64,000 nt of DNA. Source: Palaemon carinicauda. Its lineage: Eukaryota; Arthropoda; Malacostraca; Decapoda; Palaemonidae. The notes below the pieces were generated by a model, which was not told the origin of the DNA, did not search any database, and saw nothing but the letters and a program-made list of their open reading frames with translations. Shown here piece after piece: positions 22,848 through 32,615 of the stretch (its first letter is position 1; each line of letters starts with the position of its first letter). The position numbers and the translations under genes were made by a program. The stretch lies in NCBI RefSeq assembly GCF_036898095.1, contig NC_090751.1, positions 51,814,948-51,878,947 of the forward strand. Direction: 5' to 3'.

Positions 22848-24208
22848 ATGGCTGACCCTTCTCAAGTCCCTAAGTTCAGGAAGTGTAATGCTAGGGACTG
22901 TTCAAGGCGTCTTCCGAAGGCCTCTATCGATCCTCACACCGTTTGTTCCAATTGTCGGGATAAGACCTGTCAATTGGAAGATCGATGTGAGGAATGCGTT
23001 GGGCTTTCGGAATTCGATTTCATCGAATTCCAGAAATATACACGTAGGCTAGAGAGAGATAGAGTCAGGAGAAGTTCATCTCGCTCCGTTGAATTTTCCT
23101 CTCCTCATGCCCCTCAACCTATTCCTTCCCCTGTAGTGGTTGCTCCTGATCCCCCTTCTAGCACTCAACAACCTTCGATGGCAGATAGCCGCTTCCTCCT
23201 CAGTTTTCAGATGATGGACTCTCTGATGATGACGACGCTGCTCACATTGACGACCCACATACGGACATCGACGAACCCAAGACCACGCAACCCTCCTTGG
23301 ACTTTAGGAAAGTTCTTGCACTGTTCAGGGAGATGTATCCTGATCAGTTTGTATCTGCGGCCCCACGCTCTCCTCCATCAGAGTTTGCTTTAGGCACGCA
23401 GTCATCCGCGCCTGCCTTTACGAAACTCGTCCTCGCCCGCTCGTCCAAGAGAGCTTTACGAGTGTTGGGAGATTGGATGCAGTCCAAAAAGAACCTTGGG
23501 AAGACAGCATTTACGTTTCCCCCTGCGAGACTCTCTTCCAGATCGAGCGTCTGGTATGCCACGGGAGAAGTTCTCGGCTTGGGAGTTCCTGCCTCTGCCC
23601 AGGGCGACTTCTCAAGCCTAGTAGACTCTCCCTGCAGGCTAGCCATAAGACACTCTAAGATATGTTGGTCTCCTTCAGACTTAGACCATCTGTTGAAAGG
23701 AGTGTTTAGAGCCTTCGAGGTTTTTAACTTTTTGGACTGGTGTCTGGGAGCTTTGAGCAGGAAGATCTCCCCTTCAGACAAGGAAGCTTCCTTGCTCATT
23801 ATGTCCTGCATGGACAAGGCCATACGTGACGGATCCAGTGAGCTTGCGGCTTTGTTCGTATCCGGGGTCCTCAAGAAACGGGAAAACCTTTGCTCTTTCC
23901 TGTCAGCTGGAGTAACACCGTGTCAGAGATCGGAACTTCTTTTTGCTCCTCTCTCAAAGTGTCTCTTCCCAGAGGAATTGATAAAGGAGATTGCTGCCTC
24001 CTTGATTCAGAAGGACACCCATGACCTGGTTGCGTCCTCTGCCCGCAAAGCCACCCCTTTGCCTACCGTATCTAGACCCAGGATGGACACTCCAGCGTCC
24101 AGATTCATTCCGCCCTTTCGTGGCAGAGCCTCCAGCAGAGGAGGTGCTCGTGCCGAAGGGAGACGTGGGAAGAAGAAAGGTACCAAGTCCTTTAAAGGCA
24201 GAGTCTGA
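22848..24208 (+). pseudogene. B-inner Gag with ~1.1 kb internal deletion
   Basis: The N-terminal 110 codons (MADPSQVPKFRKCNARDC and the DPHTVCSNC...CEEC module) are intact. At about 23183 the sequence jumps to what corresponds to position ~29547 in B-outer, deleting roughly 1.08 kb of the Ser/Pro-rich middle. The frame changes at the junction. The C-terminal part is open in the new frame at 23297-24208, from MDFRKVLALFREMYPDQF to the basic tail GRRGKKKGTKSFKGRV. No functional full-length Gag can be made. Confidence 0.85.
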
Positions 24209-26267
24209 CTGCCACCTTCTTCAGAGAGCAGTGGGAGCCAGACTCAAGAACTTCTGGCAGACCTGGGAGAAAAGGGGCGCAGATGCACAATCTGTGAAGT
24301 TGCTCAGAGAAGGATACAAGATCCCGTTTGTCCGCAAACCCCCTCTAGCAACATCTCCCATCGATCTCTCTCCCAGGTACAAAGAGGAAGACAAGAGGCT
24401 AGCTTTGAAGCAGGAGGTGTCTCTCTTGCTACAAAAGGGACCGGTAGTCAAAGTCCGGGACCATCAATCCCCGGGCTTCTACAACCGTCTCTTCTTAGTG
24501 GTAAAGAAGACAGGAGGGTGGAAGCCGGTGCTAGACGTCAGTGCGCTGAATGTCTTTGTCACAAAGCAGACGTTCGCCATGGAGACCGCAAAGTCAGTTC
24601 TAGCAGCGGTCAGGAAGGAAGACTGGATGGTCTCTTTAGACCTAAGGGACGCATACTTTCACGTCCCCATCCACCCAGAATCCCAACCTTTTCTGAGATT
24701 CGTTTACGAAAAGTTTGTCTACCAATTTCAAGCCCTGTGCTTTGGCCTAAGCACGGCTCCTCTTGTGTTTACGAGGCTGATGAGGAATATTGCCAAATTT
24801 CTGCATTTAGCGGATATCAGAGCCTCCCTCTATTTGGACGACTGGCTTCTAAGAGCTTCTTCCAGTCGTCGCTGTCTGGAGAATCTAAAGTGGACTCTAG
24901 ATCTGATCAAGGAATTGGGTCTCCTGGTCAATATGGAAAAGTCCCAACTGGTCCCATCCCAAACTATAGTATATTTAGGGATGGAGATTCACAGTCAAGC
25001 TTTTCGGGCTTTTCCGTCGGCCCCCAGAACAAGGCAAGCCCAGGTATGCATCCAGAACATGCTAAAGAAGAAACGATGTTCAGTCAGACAGTGGATGAGT
25101 CTGATAGGGACGCTATCATCCCTGGAACAGTTCGTTTCGTTAGGGAGACTACACCTCCGTCCCCTTCAATTTCATCTAGCTGTTTACTGGAAAAAGGACA
25201 AGACGCTAGAAGCGGTCTCGATCCCCATTTCCGAGAAGATGAAGTCATCACTGACTTGGTGGAAGGACAGTATCAACCTCAGAGAGGGTCTGCCCCTGGC
25301 TGTTCAGACCCCCAACCACGTTCTCTTCTCGGACGCATCGGACACGGGCTGGGGTGCGACATTAGACGGTCGGGAATGCTCGGGAACGTGGAACTCGAAT
25401 CAAAGAACGTTACACATCAACTGCAAGGAGCTACTGGCAGTCCATCTGGCCTTGAAAAGCTTCAAGTCCCTCCTTCAAGGCAAAGTGGTGGAGGTGAACT
25501 CGGACAACACCACGGCCTTGGCGTACATCTCCAAGCAAGGAGGGACCCATTCTATGACGTTGTACGAGATCGCAAGGGACCTCCTCACCTGGTCAAGAGA
25601 TCTAAACCTTTCTCTAGTAACGAGGTTCATACAAGGCAATATGAATGTCATGGCGGATTGCCTCAGTCGGAAGGGTCAAATCATCCCTACAGAATGGACC
25701 CTACACAAGGATGTGTGCAAGAGACTATGGGCCACATGGGGCCAACCTACCATAGATCTCTTCGCAACCTCGATGACCAAGAGGCTCCCGATATATTGCT
25801 CACCAATCCCGGACCCAGCAGCAGTTCATATAGATGCCTTTCTACTGGATTGGTCCCATCTAGACCTTTATGCATTCCCCCCGTTCAAGATTGTCAACAA
25901 GGTACTGCAGAAGTTCGCCTCTCACGAAGGGACAAGGTTGACGTTAGTTGCTCCCCTCTGGCCCGCGAGAGAATGGTTCACCGAGGTACTTCAATGGCTG
26001 GTGGACGTTCCCAGAACTCTTCCTCTAAGAGTGGACCTTCTGCGTCAGCCACACGTAAAGAAGGTACACCCAGACCTCCACGCTCTTCGTCTGACTGCCT
26101 TCAGACTATCGAAAGACTCTCTAGAGCTAGAGGCTTTTCGAAGGAGGCAGCCAGGGCGATTGCTAGAGCAAGGAGGACATCCACCCTTAGAGTCTACCAG
26201 TCGAAGTGGGAAGTCTTCCGAAATTGGTGCAAGTCGGTATCAGTATCCTCGACCAGTACCTCTGTAA
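24021..26267 (+). CDS. B-inner RT-RNase H-MT polyprotein
   Basis: The frame is intact, about 748 codons from its upstream limit, and no ATG precedes the RT core. It overlaps Gag's end by ~190 nt in the +1 frame, suggesting translation by frameshift. RT (~residues 150-320) has FYNRLFLVVKKTGGW, VSLDLRDAYFHVPIH, FQALCFGLSTAPLVF and YLDD at 24831-24842. RNase H (~430-550) has acidic residues in LFSDASDTGWG, NCKELLAVHLAL, NSDNTTALAYIS and NVMADCLSRKG. The last ~170 residues form the methyltransferase-like domain of DIRS (TIDLFATSM, YAFPPFKIV, LVAPLWPAREWF). The product would copy the element RNA into DNA in virus-like particles or the nucleus. Confidence 0.9.
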   Translation: MTWLRPLPAKPPLCLPYLDPGWTLQRPDSFRPFVAEPPAEEVLVPKGDVGRRKVPSPLKAESDCHLLQRAVGARLKNFWQTWEKRGADAQSVKLLREGYKIPFVRKPPLATSPIDLSPRYKEEDKRLALKQEVSLLLQKGPVVKVRDHQSPGFYNRLFLVVKKTGGWKPVLDVSALNVFVTKQTFAMETAKSVLAAVRKEDWMVSLDLRDAYFHVPIHPESQPFLRFVYEKFVYQFQALCFGLSTAPLVFTRLMRNIAKFLHLADIRASLYLDDWLLRASSSRRCLENLKWTLDLIKELGLLVNMEKSQLVPSQTIVYLGMEIHSQAFRAFPSAPRTRQAQVCIQNMLKKKRCSVRQWMSLIGTLSSLEQFVSLGRLHLRPLQFHLAVYWKKDKTLEAVSIPISEKMKSSLTWWKDSINLREGLPLAVQTPNHVLFSDASDTGWGATLDGRECSGTWNSNQRTLHINCKELLAVHLALKSFKSLLQGKVVEVNSDNTTALAYISKQGGTHSMTLYEIARDLLTWSRDLNLSLVTRFIQGNMNVMADCLSRKGQIIPTEWTLHKDVCKRLWATWGQPTIDLFATSMTKRLPIYCSPIPDPAAVHIDAFLLDWSHLDLYAFPPFKIVNKVLQKFASHEGTRLTLVAPLWPAREWFTEVLQWLVDVPRTLPLRVDLLRQPHVKKVHPDLHALRLTAFRLSKDSLELEAFRRRQPGRLLEQGGHPPLESTSRSGKSSEIGASRYQYPRPVPL

Positions 26268-27259
26268 CCCAAATAGCTGACTTCCTATTATACCTGAGGA
26301 AAGAAAGATCTCTTTCAGCTCCCACTATCAAAGGTTACAGAAGCATGTTGGCAACAGTCTTCCGTCACAGAGGCTTAGATCTTTCCAACAACAAAGATCT
26401 ACAGGACCTCCTTAAGTCTTTTGAGACCACGAAGGAGCGTCGTTTGGCTACACCTGGATGGAATTTAGACGTGGTACTAAGATTCCTGATGTCAGAAAGG
26501 TTCGAGCCACTACAATCAGCCTCCTTTAAAGATCTCACTTTAAAGACTCTTTTCCTGGTTTGCTTAGCCACAGCTAAAAGAGTCAGTGAGATTCACGCCT
26601 TCAGCAGGAACATCGGATTTTCATCTGAAACGGCTACATGTTCTTTACAGCTTGGTTTTCTAGCCAAAAACGAGCTACCTTCTCGACCTTGGCCGAAATC
26701 GTTCGATATTCCAAGCCTTTCAAATATGGTTGGAAATGAACTAGAAAGAGTGTTATGCCCTGTTAGAGCTCTTAAGTTCTATTTAAGACGAACTAAATCT
26801 TTACGAGGACAGTCAGAAGCTTTATGGTGTTCTATTAAGAAACCTTCTTTGCCTATGTCAAAGAATGCAGTTTCCTATTATATCAGACTGTTGATACGAG
26901 AAGCTCATTCCCATCTGAATGAAGAAGACCATGCTGTGCTGAAGGTAAAGACACATGAAGTTAGAGCTGTCGCTACTTCAGTGGCTTTTAAACAAAATAG
27001 ATCTCTGCAGAGTATAATGGACGCAACCTATTGGAGAAGCAAGTCAGTGTTCGCGTCTTTTTATCTTAAAGATGTCCAGTCTCTTTACGAGAACTGCTAC
27101 ACCCTGGGACCATTCGTAGCAGCGAGTGCAGTAGTGGGTGAGGGCTCAACCACTACATTCCCCCAATTCCATAACCTTTTTAATCTTTCTCTTGAAATGT
27201 TTTTTATTGTTGTTTTTGGGTTGTACGGAAGGCTAAGAAGCCTTTCGCATCCTGGTTGA
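25994..27259 (+). CDS. B-inner tyrosine recombinase, stop codon lost
   Basis: From ATG at 25994 (MAGGRSQNSSSK) the frame covers the whole YR, including AKRVSEIHAF, THEVRAVATSVAF and FASFYLKDV with catalytic Tyr at 27062-27064. In A1 and B-outer the protein ends after GEGSTTT.P with TAA. Here CCCTAA has become CCCCCAA, so the reading frame runs on for about 30 extra residues (QFHNLFNLSLEMFFIVVFG...) to 27259. The catalytic domain itself is unaffected. The overlap with RT-RH-MT is ~270 nt. Confidence 0.88.
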   Translation: MAGGRSQNSSSKSGPSASATRKEGTPRPPRSSSDCLQTIERLSRARGFSKEAARAIARARRTSTLRVYQSKWEVFRNWCKSVSVSSTSTSVTQIADFLLYLRKERSLSAPTIKGYRSMLATVFRHRGLDLSNNKDLQDLLKSFETTKERRLATPGWNLDVVLRFLMSERFEPLQSASFKDLTLKTLFLVCLATAKRVSEIHAFSRNIGFSSETATCSLQLGFLAKNELPSRPWPKSFDIPSLSNMVGNELERVLCPVRALKFYLRRTKSLRGQSEALWCSIKKPSLPMSKNAVSYYIRLLIREAHSHLNEEDHAVLKVKTHEVRAVATSVAFKQNRSLQSIMDATYWRSKSVFASFYLKDVQSLYENCYTLGPFVAASAVVGEGSTTTFPQFHNLFNLSLEMFFIVVFGLYGRLRSLSHPG

Positions 27260-27569
27260 TTTGGCGGGTGGTCAAATTCTTTTCTTGAGAAGCGCCTAGA
27301 TTAGAGGTTTTGATGAGGTCCTGTAATATGGGTTGCAACCCTTGATACTTCAGCTCCTAGGAGTCGCTCAGCATCCTAAGAGGATCGCGAGGCTCAGTAA
27401 GGAAGACGTACTTAAAAAAGGCAGAGTAATTGTTCAAGTCGACTTCCTTACCAGGTACTTATTTATTTTATGTTTGTTATTTTGAATAACTGCTAAAATG
27501 AAATACAAAATCCTTAGCTCATAATAATGTAAACAATTAATGCTGGTCTCTACCCACCCCCCTGGGTGT

Positions 27570-27680
27570 GAATCAGCTTATATAATCACCGGCTAAGTTT
27601 AATATTGAAAAATGTTATTTTTATAATAAAATAAATTTTTGAATATACTTACCCGGTGATTATATATTAAAGGACCCTCC
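27570..27680. repeat. B-inner internal complementary region
   Basis: The reverse complement of the left end (CACCGGCTAAGTTTAATATTG) is followed by AAAAATGTTATTTTTATAAT and the reverse complement of the right end (GAATATACTTACCCGG). The ATG/CAT-plus-T-run junction matches the ends of the integrated copy. Confidence 0.85.
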
Positions 27681-27689
27681 CTTCCTCCC

Positions 27690-27910
27690 CAATAGAGACC
27701 CAGTGGACCGAGGAGAAAATTGAGTTCTGTGTTTACATTGAGTACTGAGTACCTGCACGACAGATGGCGCTGTTGAAGTACACCCCCTACCTGCATAGCG
27801 ATCGCTGGCGGATTTTGAGCGTAGAGTTTTTCTGTCGGGCAGCAGAGCTGCAGCTTATATAATCACCGGGTAAGTATATTCAAAAATTTATTTTATTATA
27901 AAAATAACAT
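27690..27910 (-). repeat. B-inner right inverted terminal repeat
   Basis: This is the inverse partner of 22471-22645. It ends ...CACCGGGTAAGTATATTC, then an AT-rich stretch and ACAT before the TTTT flank. Confidence 0.9.
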
Positions 27911-28128
27911 TTTTCTCTCTGTCGTGCTACCGGCAAGACCTACTAATTCGCTGTTGCTAACTGGATTTGTTTTCACAACTATTTGGTGAAGTACACTACA
28001 GTGTATTCTAGTTTTGAGCTTTCGCTGTGCAGGCTTTCTCTTAAAAAATCCTTGCATTCTTTTTTTGATTACGGATTATTTGTTGATGACTTTGGATAGT
28101 TTTTGAATTCCCCTTTGACCAATTCAAA

Positions 28129-30556
28129 ATGGCTGACCCTTCACAAGTCCCAAAATTTAGGAAGTGTAATGCTAGGGACTGTTCAAGGCGTCTTCCGAAG
28201 GCCTCTATCGACCCTCACACTGTTTGTTCCAATTGTCGGGATAAAACCTGTCAATTGGAAGATCGATGTGAGGAGTGCGTTGGGCTTTCGGAATTCGATT
28301 TTATCGAATTCCAAAAGTATACACGTAGGCTAGAGAGAGATAGAGTTGGGAGAAGTTCCTCTCGTTCTATTGACATTTCCTCTCCTCATGCCCCACAACC
28401 TATTCCTTCCCCTGTAGTGGTTGCTCCTAATCCCCCTTCTGGCACTCAGGAACCTTCGATGGCTGATATGATGCGTGCCATCCAAGCTCTGGGTGAGAGA
28501 GTTGAGTCCCTGGCTAGTGACCGTAACCAGCTCATGGCGGATGTCAAGGAGCTGAAGTGTAAAAGTGCAGTGGGAAGTGTTAAAGTGAGTGATAGTGTTG
28601 TGGATAGTGTTGCGCTTGAGGGTTCGTCTGTTCGTGCCTGTCGTCCTCCTAGTCCGGGACCTCTTGCAAGCTCCCAAGTCCAGGGGAGAAGCAATGTCGT
28701 ACGACCAATGGGTTCGAGAGGCTTTAATCAGCGAACAGACGTTCCCTCCGTGGTATCGGGCGCATCTTCCCAAGATCGCCCCTGCCGCACAAAGACGAGA
28801 GAGCCCATTTATTCCTCGTCTTCGGAAGGTGTTTCTCGCAAGAAACAATGGACCAAGGTCTCACGACCATTAAAGCGCAAGTCGGTCCCTTCCGCGCAAG
28901 TCCAACGGCCCAGCTGTAGCCACTGGGTCAGTTCGGACTCGCTGCAGTCTTCCGATGACTGCTCACCTCCTAAGAGAGGCAAAGCGGTACCGCCTCAGAC
29001 AGTTACACCGTCTGTCGCCGCACCTGCTCCTGCAGACCCTAAGTGGTCTTTGCTGCAAGACATGCAGTCCCAATTAACGTCTCTGATGCAGGACTTGCGT
29101 GCGGAGAAGGTTGCTGCTGCACCAGCTAGTACAGCCTCTTGCCTACAACCACCCACACGCTCGGTTGTGCGTCCTGTGGACGCTGAGGCGACCTTCTTGT
29201 GCACTCCAGTTGAGAGAGTTCCGCCACCCATGCGTTCCAGTGTGCCCTGCCAGCCGCATGTTGACGTTCAGCGACGCACGGAGCCTTCCGTTGACGTTCG
29301 TGAGGTACAACAACCGTCAGAGTTGTTTTGTTTTGACGCGGTGCGTCAACCTCCGCAACCCAGTGTGGTTGCCACTGCTCACCCACATCAGGCTAGACAG
29401 TCTGGAGTAGACGCTGTGCGTCCCCGCGCTGCTATGGTTGTTGCCAGCTCACAGACTGGGCAACAGTTCCATGACGTTGCGTCCGGCTCAGTCACGCATG
29501 CATCCGTGCGACCGGACTCAGCTAACCAGCCGTTACCTACTCCATTGCCGCTTCCTCCTCAATACTCGGATGAGGGACTTTCTGATGATGATGGTGCTGC
29601 ACACGTAGATGAACCACATTCAGATCTTGACGAGCCTAAGTCTACGCAACCCTCTTTGGACTTTAGGAAGGTTTTAGCACTGTTCAAAGAGATGTTTCCG
29701 GACCAGTTTGTGTCTGTGGCTCCGCGCTCTCCTCCGTCAGAGTTTGTTTTAGGTATGCCGTCATCCACGCCTGCCTTTACTAGACTCGTCCTCGCACGCT
29801 CGTCCAAGAGAGCTTTACGAGTGATAGGAGAATGGATGCAGTCCAAAAAGAGTCTAGGGAAGACAGCCTTTACGTTTCCCCCTGCTAGACTCTCTTCTAG
29901 ATCGAGCGTCTGGTATGCCACGGGAGAAGTTCTCGGCTTGGGAGTTCCTGCCTCTACCCAGGGCGACTTCTCAAGTCTTGTAGACTCTCCCCGCCGGCTA
30001 GCCATGAGACGCTCAAAGATATGTTGGTCATCTTCGGACCTGGACCACCTTTTGAAAGGTATATTTAGAGCCTTCGAGGTCTTCAACTTTTTAGACTGGT
30101 GTCTGGGAGCTCTAAGCAGAAAGATCTCTCCGACAGAGAAGGAGACTTCCTTGCTCATCATGTCCTGCATGGACAAGGCTGTACGTGACGGATCTAATGA
30201 GCTTGCTGCATCTTTCGTGTCCGGAGTCCTCAAGAAGCGTGAGAACCTTTGCTCTTTCCTGTCAGCTGGAGTTACACCTTGCCAAAGATCCGAACTTCTG
30301 TTTGCTCCTCTTTCCAGAGGACCTGATTAAGGAGATTGCTGCTTCTTTGATACAGAAGGATACTCACGATCTGGTTGCGTCCTCTGCTCGCAAAGCCACC
30401 CCTTTGCCTACCTTGTCAGCTAGACCAAGGATGGACACTCCAGCGTCCCGATTTATTCCGCCCTTTCGTGGCAGAGCCTCCAGCAGAGGAGGTGCTCGTG
30501 CCGAAGGGAGACGTGGAAAGAAGAAAGGAACCAAGTCCTTTAAGGGCAGAGTCTGA
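28129..30556 (+). pseudogene. B-outer Gag, 14-bp deletion near the C terminus
   Basis: It opens with MADPSQVPKFRKCNARDC and stays open for 733 codons. A Cys-rich module occupies residues 13-55 and a coiled-coil-like stretch lies at ~117-145 (MMRAIQALGERVESLASD). A Ser/Pro/Val-rich middle and the conserved C-terminal block follow. Near 30309 B-outer has CCTCTTTCCAGAGG where B-inner has 14 more bases, shifting the frame to a stop at 30330. The remaining 80 codons, with the basic Arg/Gly tail, are open in the correct frame to 30556. This is the only lesion seen in B-outer coding sequence. Confidence 0.88.
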
Positions 30557-32615
30557 CTGCCAGCTTCTTCAGACAGCAGTGGGAGCCAGACTCAAGAACT
30601 TCTGGCAGACCTGGGAGAAGAGAGGCGCAGATGCACAATCTGTGAAGTTGCTCAGAGAGGGGTACAAGATCCCGTTTGTACGAGAACCCCCTCTAGCAAC
30701 GTCTCCCATCGATCTCTCTCCCAGTTACAGAGAGGAAGACAAGAGACGAGCATTGAAACAGGAAGTGTCTCTCTTACTAGAAAAGGGAGCGGTAGTAAAA
30801 GTCCTGGACCATCAAACCCCGGGCTTCTACAACCGTCTCTTCTTAGTGTCAAAGAAGACAGGAGGGTGGAGGCCGGTGCTAGACGTCAGTGCGCTGAATG
30901 TCTTTGTCACAAAGCAGACGTTCTCCATGGAGACCACAAAGTCCGTTCTAGCAGCGGTCAGAAGGGAAGACTGGATGGTCTCTTTAGACCTAAGGGACGC
31001 ATACTTCCACGTCCCCATCCACCCAGACTCCCAACCTTTTCTGAGATTTGTTTACGAAAAGGTTGTCTACCAGTTTCAAGCCCTGTGCTTTGGCCTAAGC
31101 ACAGCTCCTCTTGTGTTTACGAGGCTGATGAGGAATGTAGCCAAATTCCTTCAATTAGCGGACATCCGAGCCTCCCTCTATTTGGACGACTGGCTTCTAA
31201 GAGCTTCTTCCAGTCGTCGCTGTCTGAAGGATCTAAAGTGGACTCTATATCTGACCAAGGAATTGGGTCTCCTTGTCAATTTGGAAAAGTCTCAAGTGGT
31301 CCCATCCCAAACTATTGTGTATTTAGGGATGGAGATTCACAGTCTAGCTTTTCGGGCTTTTCCGTCGGCCCCCAGAACAAGCCAAGCCCAGTTATGCATC
31401 CAGAACATGCTAAAGAAGGAACGATGTTCAGTCAGGCAGTGGATGAGTCTGATAGGGACCCTATCATCCCTGGAACAGTTCGTGTCGTTAGGAAGACTAC
31501 ACCTCCGTCCTCTTCAATATCACCTAGCTTTTTACTGGAAAAAGGACAAGACGCTAGAAGCGGTCTCGATCCCCATTTCCGAGAAGATGAAGTCTTGCCT
31601 GACATGGTGGAAGGACAGTATCAACCTCAGAGAGGGTCTGCCCCTGGCTGTTCAGACTCCCAACCACGTTCTCTTCTCGGACGCATCGGACATAGGCTGG
31701 GGCGCGACATTAGACGGTCGGGAATGCTCGGGAATTTGGAACTCGAGTCAAAGGACAATGCATATCAACTGCAAGGAGCTACTGGCAGTTCATCTGGCCT
31801 TGAAAAGCTTCAAGTCTCTCCTTCAAGGCAAAGTGGTGGAGGTGAACTCGGACAACACCACGGCTTTGGCGTACATCTCCAAGCAAGGAGGGACCCACTC
31901 TATGACGTTGTACGAGATCGCAAGGGACCTCCTCACCTGGTCAAAAGGTCAAAACATTTCGCTAGTAACGAGGTTCATCCAAGGCAACTTGAATGTCATG
32001 GCAGATTGTCTCAGTCGGAAGGGACAAATCATTCCAACAGAATGGACCCTCCACAAGGATGTGTGCAAGGAACTTTGGGCCACATGGGGCCAGCCAACCA
32101 TAGATCTCTTCGCAACCTCGATGACCAAGAGGCTCCCAATATATTGCTCACCAATCCCGGACCCAGCAGCAGTTCATATAGATGCCTTTCTCCTAGATTG
32201 GTCACATCTAGACCTATATGCATTCCCTCCGTTCAAGATTGTCAACAAGGTACTGCAGAAGTTCGCCTCTCACGAAGGGACAAGGTTGACGTTAGTTGCT
32301 CCCCTCTGGCCCGCGAGAGAATGGTTCACCGAGGTACTTCGATGGCTAGTGGACGTTCCCAGAACTCTTCCTCTAAGGGTGGACCTTCTACGTCAGCCAC
32401 ACGTAAAGAAGGTACACCAAGGCCTCCACGCTCTTCGTCTGACTGCCTTCAGACTATCGAAAGACTCTCGAGAGCTAGAGGCTTTTCGAAGGAGGCAGCC
32501 AGGGCGATTGCTAGAGCAAGGAGGACATCCACCCTTAGAGTCTACCAATCGAAGTGGGAAGTCTTCCGAAACTGGTGCAAGTCAGTATCTGTATCCTCGA
32601 CCAGTACCTCTGTAA
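30375..32615 (+). CDS. B-outer RT-RNase H-MT polyprotein
   Basis: The frame is intact, about 746 codons, beginning inside the Gag C-terminal region in the +1 frame without an ATG before the RT core. RT motifs are FYNRLFLVSKKTGGW, VSLDLRDAYFHVPIH, CFGLSTAPLVFTRLM and YLDD at 31179-31190. RNase H acidic positions lie in LFSDASDIGWG, NCKELLAV, NSDNTTAL and NVMADCLSRKG (~31670-32020). The C-terminal methyltransferase-like domain covers ~32090-32340 (TIDLFATSM, FPPFKIVNKVLQK, LVAPLWPAREWF). Close similarity to B-inner over the whole length suggests recent common ancestry. Confidence 0.9.
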   Translation: MRPLLAKPPLCLPCQLDQGWTLQRPDLFRPFVAEPPAEEVLVPKGDVERRKEPSPLRAESDCQLLQTAVGARLKNFWQTWEKRGADAQSVKLLREGYKIPFVREPPLATSPIDLSPSYREEDKRRALKQEVSLLLEKGAVVKVLDHQTPGFYNRLFLVSKKTGGWRPVLDVSALNVFVTKQTFSMETTKSVLAAVRREDWMVSLDLRDAYFHVPIHPDSQPFLRFVYEKVVYQFQALCFGLSTAPLVFTRLMRNVAKFLQLADIRASLYLDDWLLRASSSRRCLKDLKWTLYLTKELGLLVNLEKSQVVPSQTIVYLGMEIHSLAFRAFPSAPRTSQAQLCIQNMLKKERCSVRQWMSLIGTLSSLEQFVSLGRLHLRPLQYHLAFYWKKDKTLEAVSIPISEKMKSCLTWWKDSINLREGLPLAVQTPNHVLFSDASDIGWGATLDGRECSGIWNSSQRTMHINCKELLAVHLALKSFKSLLQGKVVEVNSDNTTALAYISKQGGTHSMTLYEIARDLLTWSKGQNISLVTRFIQGNLNVMADCLSRKGQIIPTEWTLHKDVCKELWATWGQPTIDLFATSMTKRLPIYCSPIPDPAAVHIDAFLLDWSHLDLYAFPPFKIVNKVLQKFASHEGTRLTLVAPLWPAREWFTEVLRWLVDVPRTLPLRVDLLRQPHVKKVHQGLHALRLTAFRLSKDSRELEAFRRRQPGRLLEQGGHPPLESTNRSGKSSETGASQYLYPRPVPL

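Larger units (their letters stand above)
22471..27910 (+). mobile_element. DIRS-type retrotransposon B-inner
   Basis: The element starts CAATATTAAACTTAGCCGG and ends ...AAAAATAACAT, with TTTT on both sides (22467-22470, 27911-27914). In B-inner itself the uninterrupted homologue of this site (AACTCAATTTTCTCTCTG, near 22630) has a single TTTT. Its ITRs match each other and differ from B-outer's at several positions. RT-RH-MT and YR are open. Gag lacks about 1.1 kb, and the YR stop codon is lost. The copy is therefore polymerase- and recombinase-coding but Gag-defective. Confidence 0.92.

Noticed and set aside
24518..25993. Upstream halves of the 880-913-codon frames ending in the recombinase, taken as one giant recombinase protein
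   Set aside because: The first ~500 codons are read out of frame through the RT gene and contain no recombinase domain. I annotate YR from the first Met near its domain and report the open overlap as a separate observation.
22302..27910. Reading 22.3-27.9 kb and 27.9-34.2 kb as two tandem elements
   Set aside because: ITR pairing assigns 22302-22470 to the right end at 34256, and 22471-22645 to 27910, which requires nesting.
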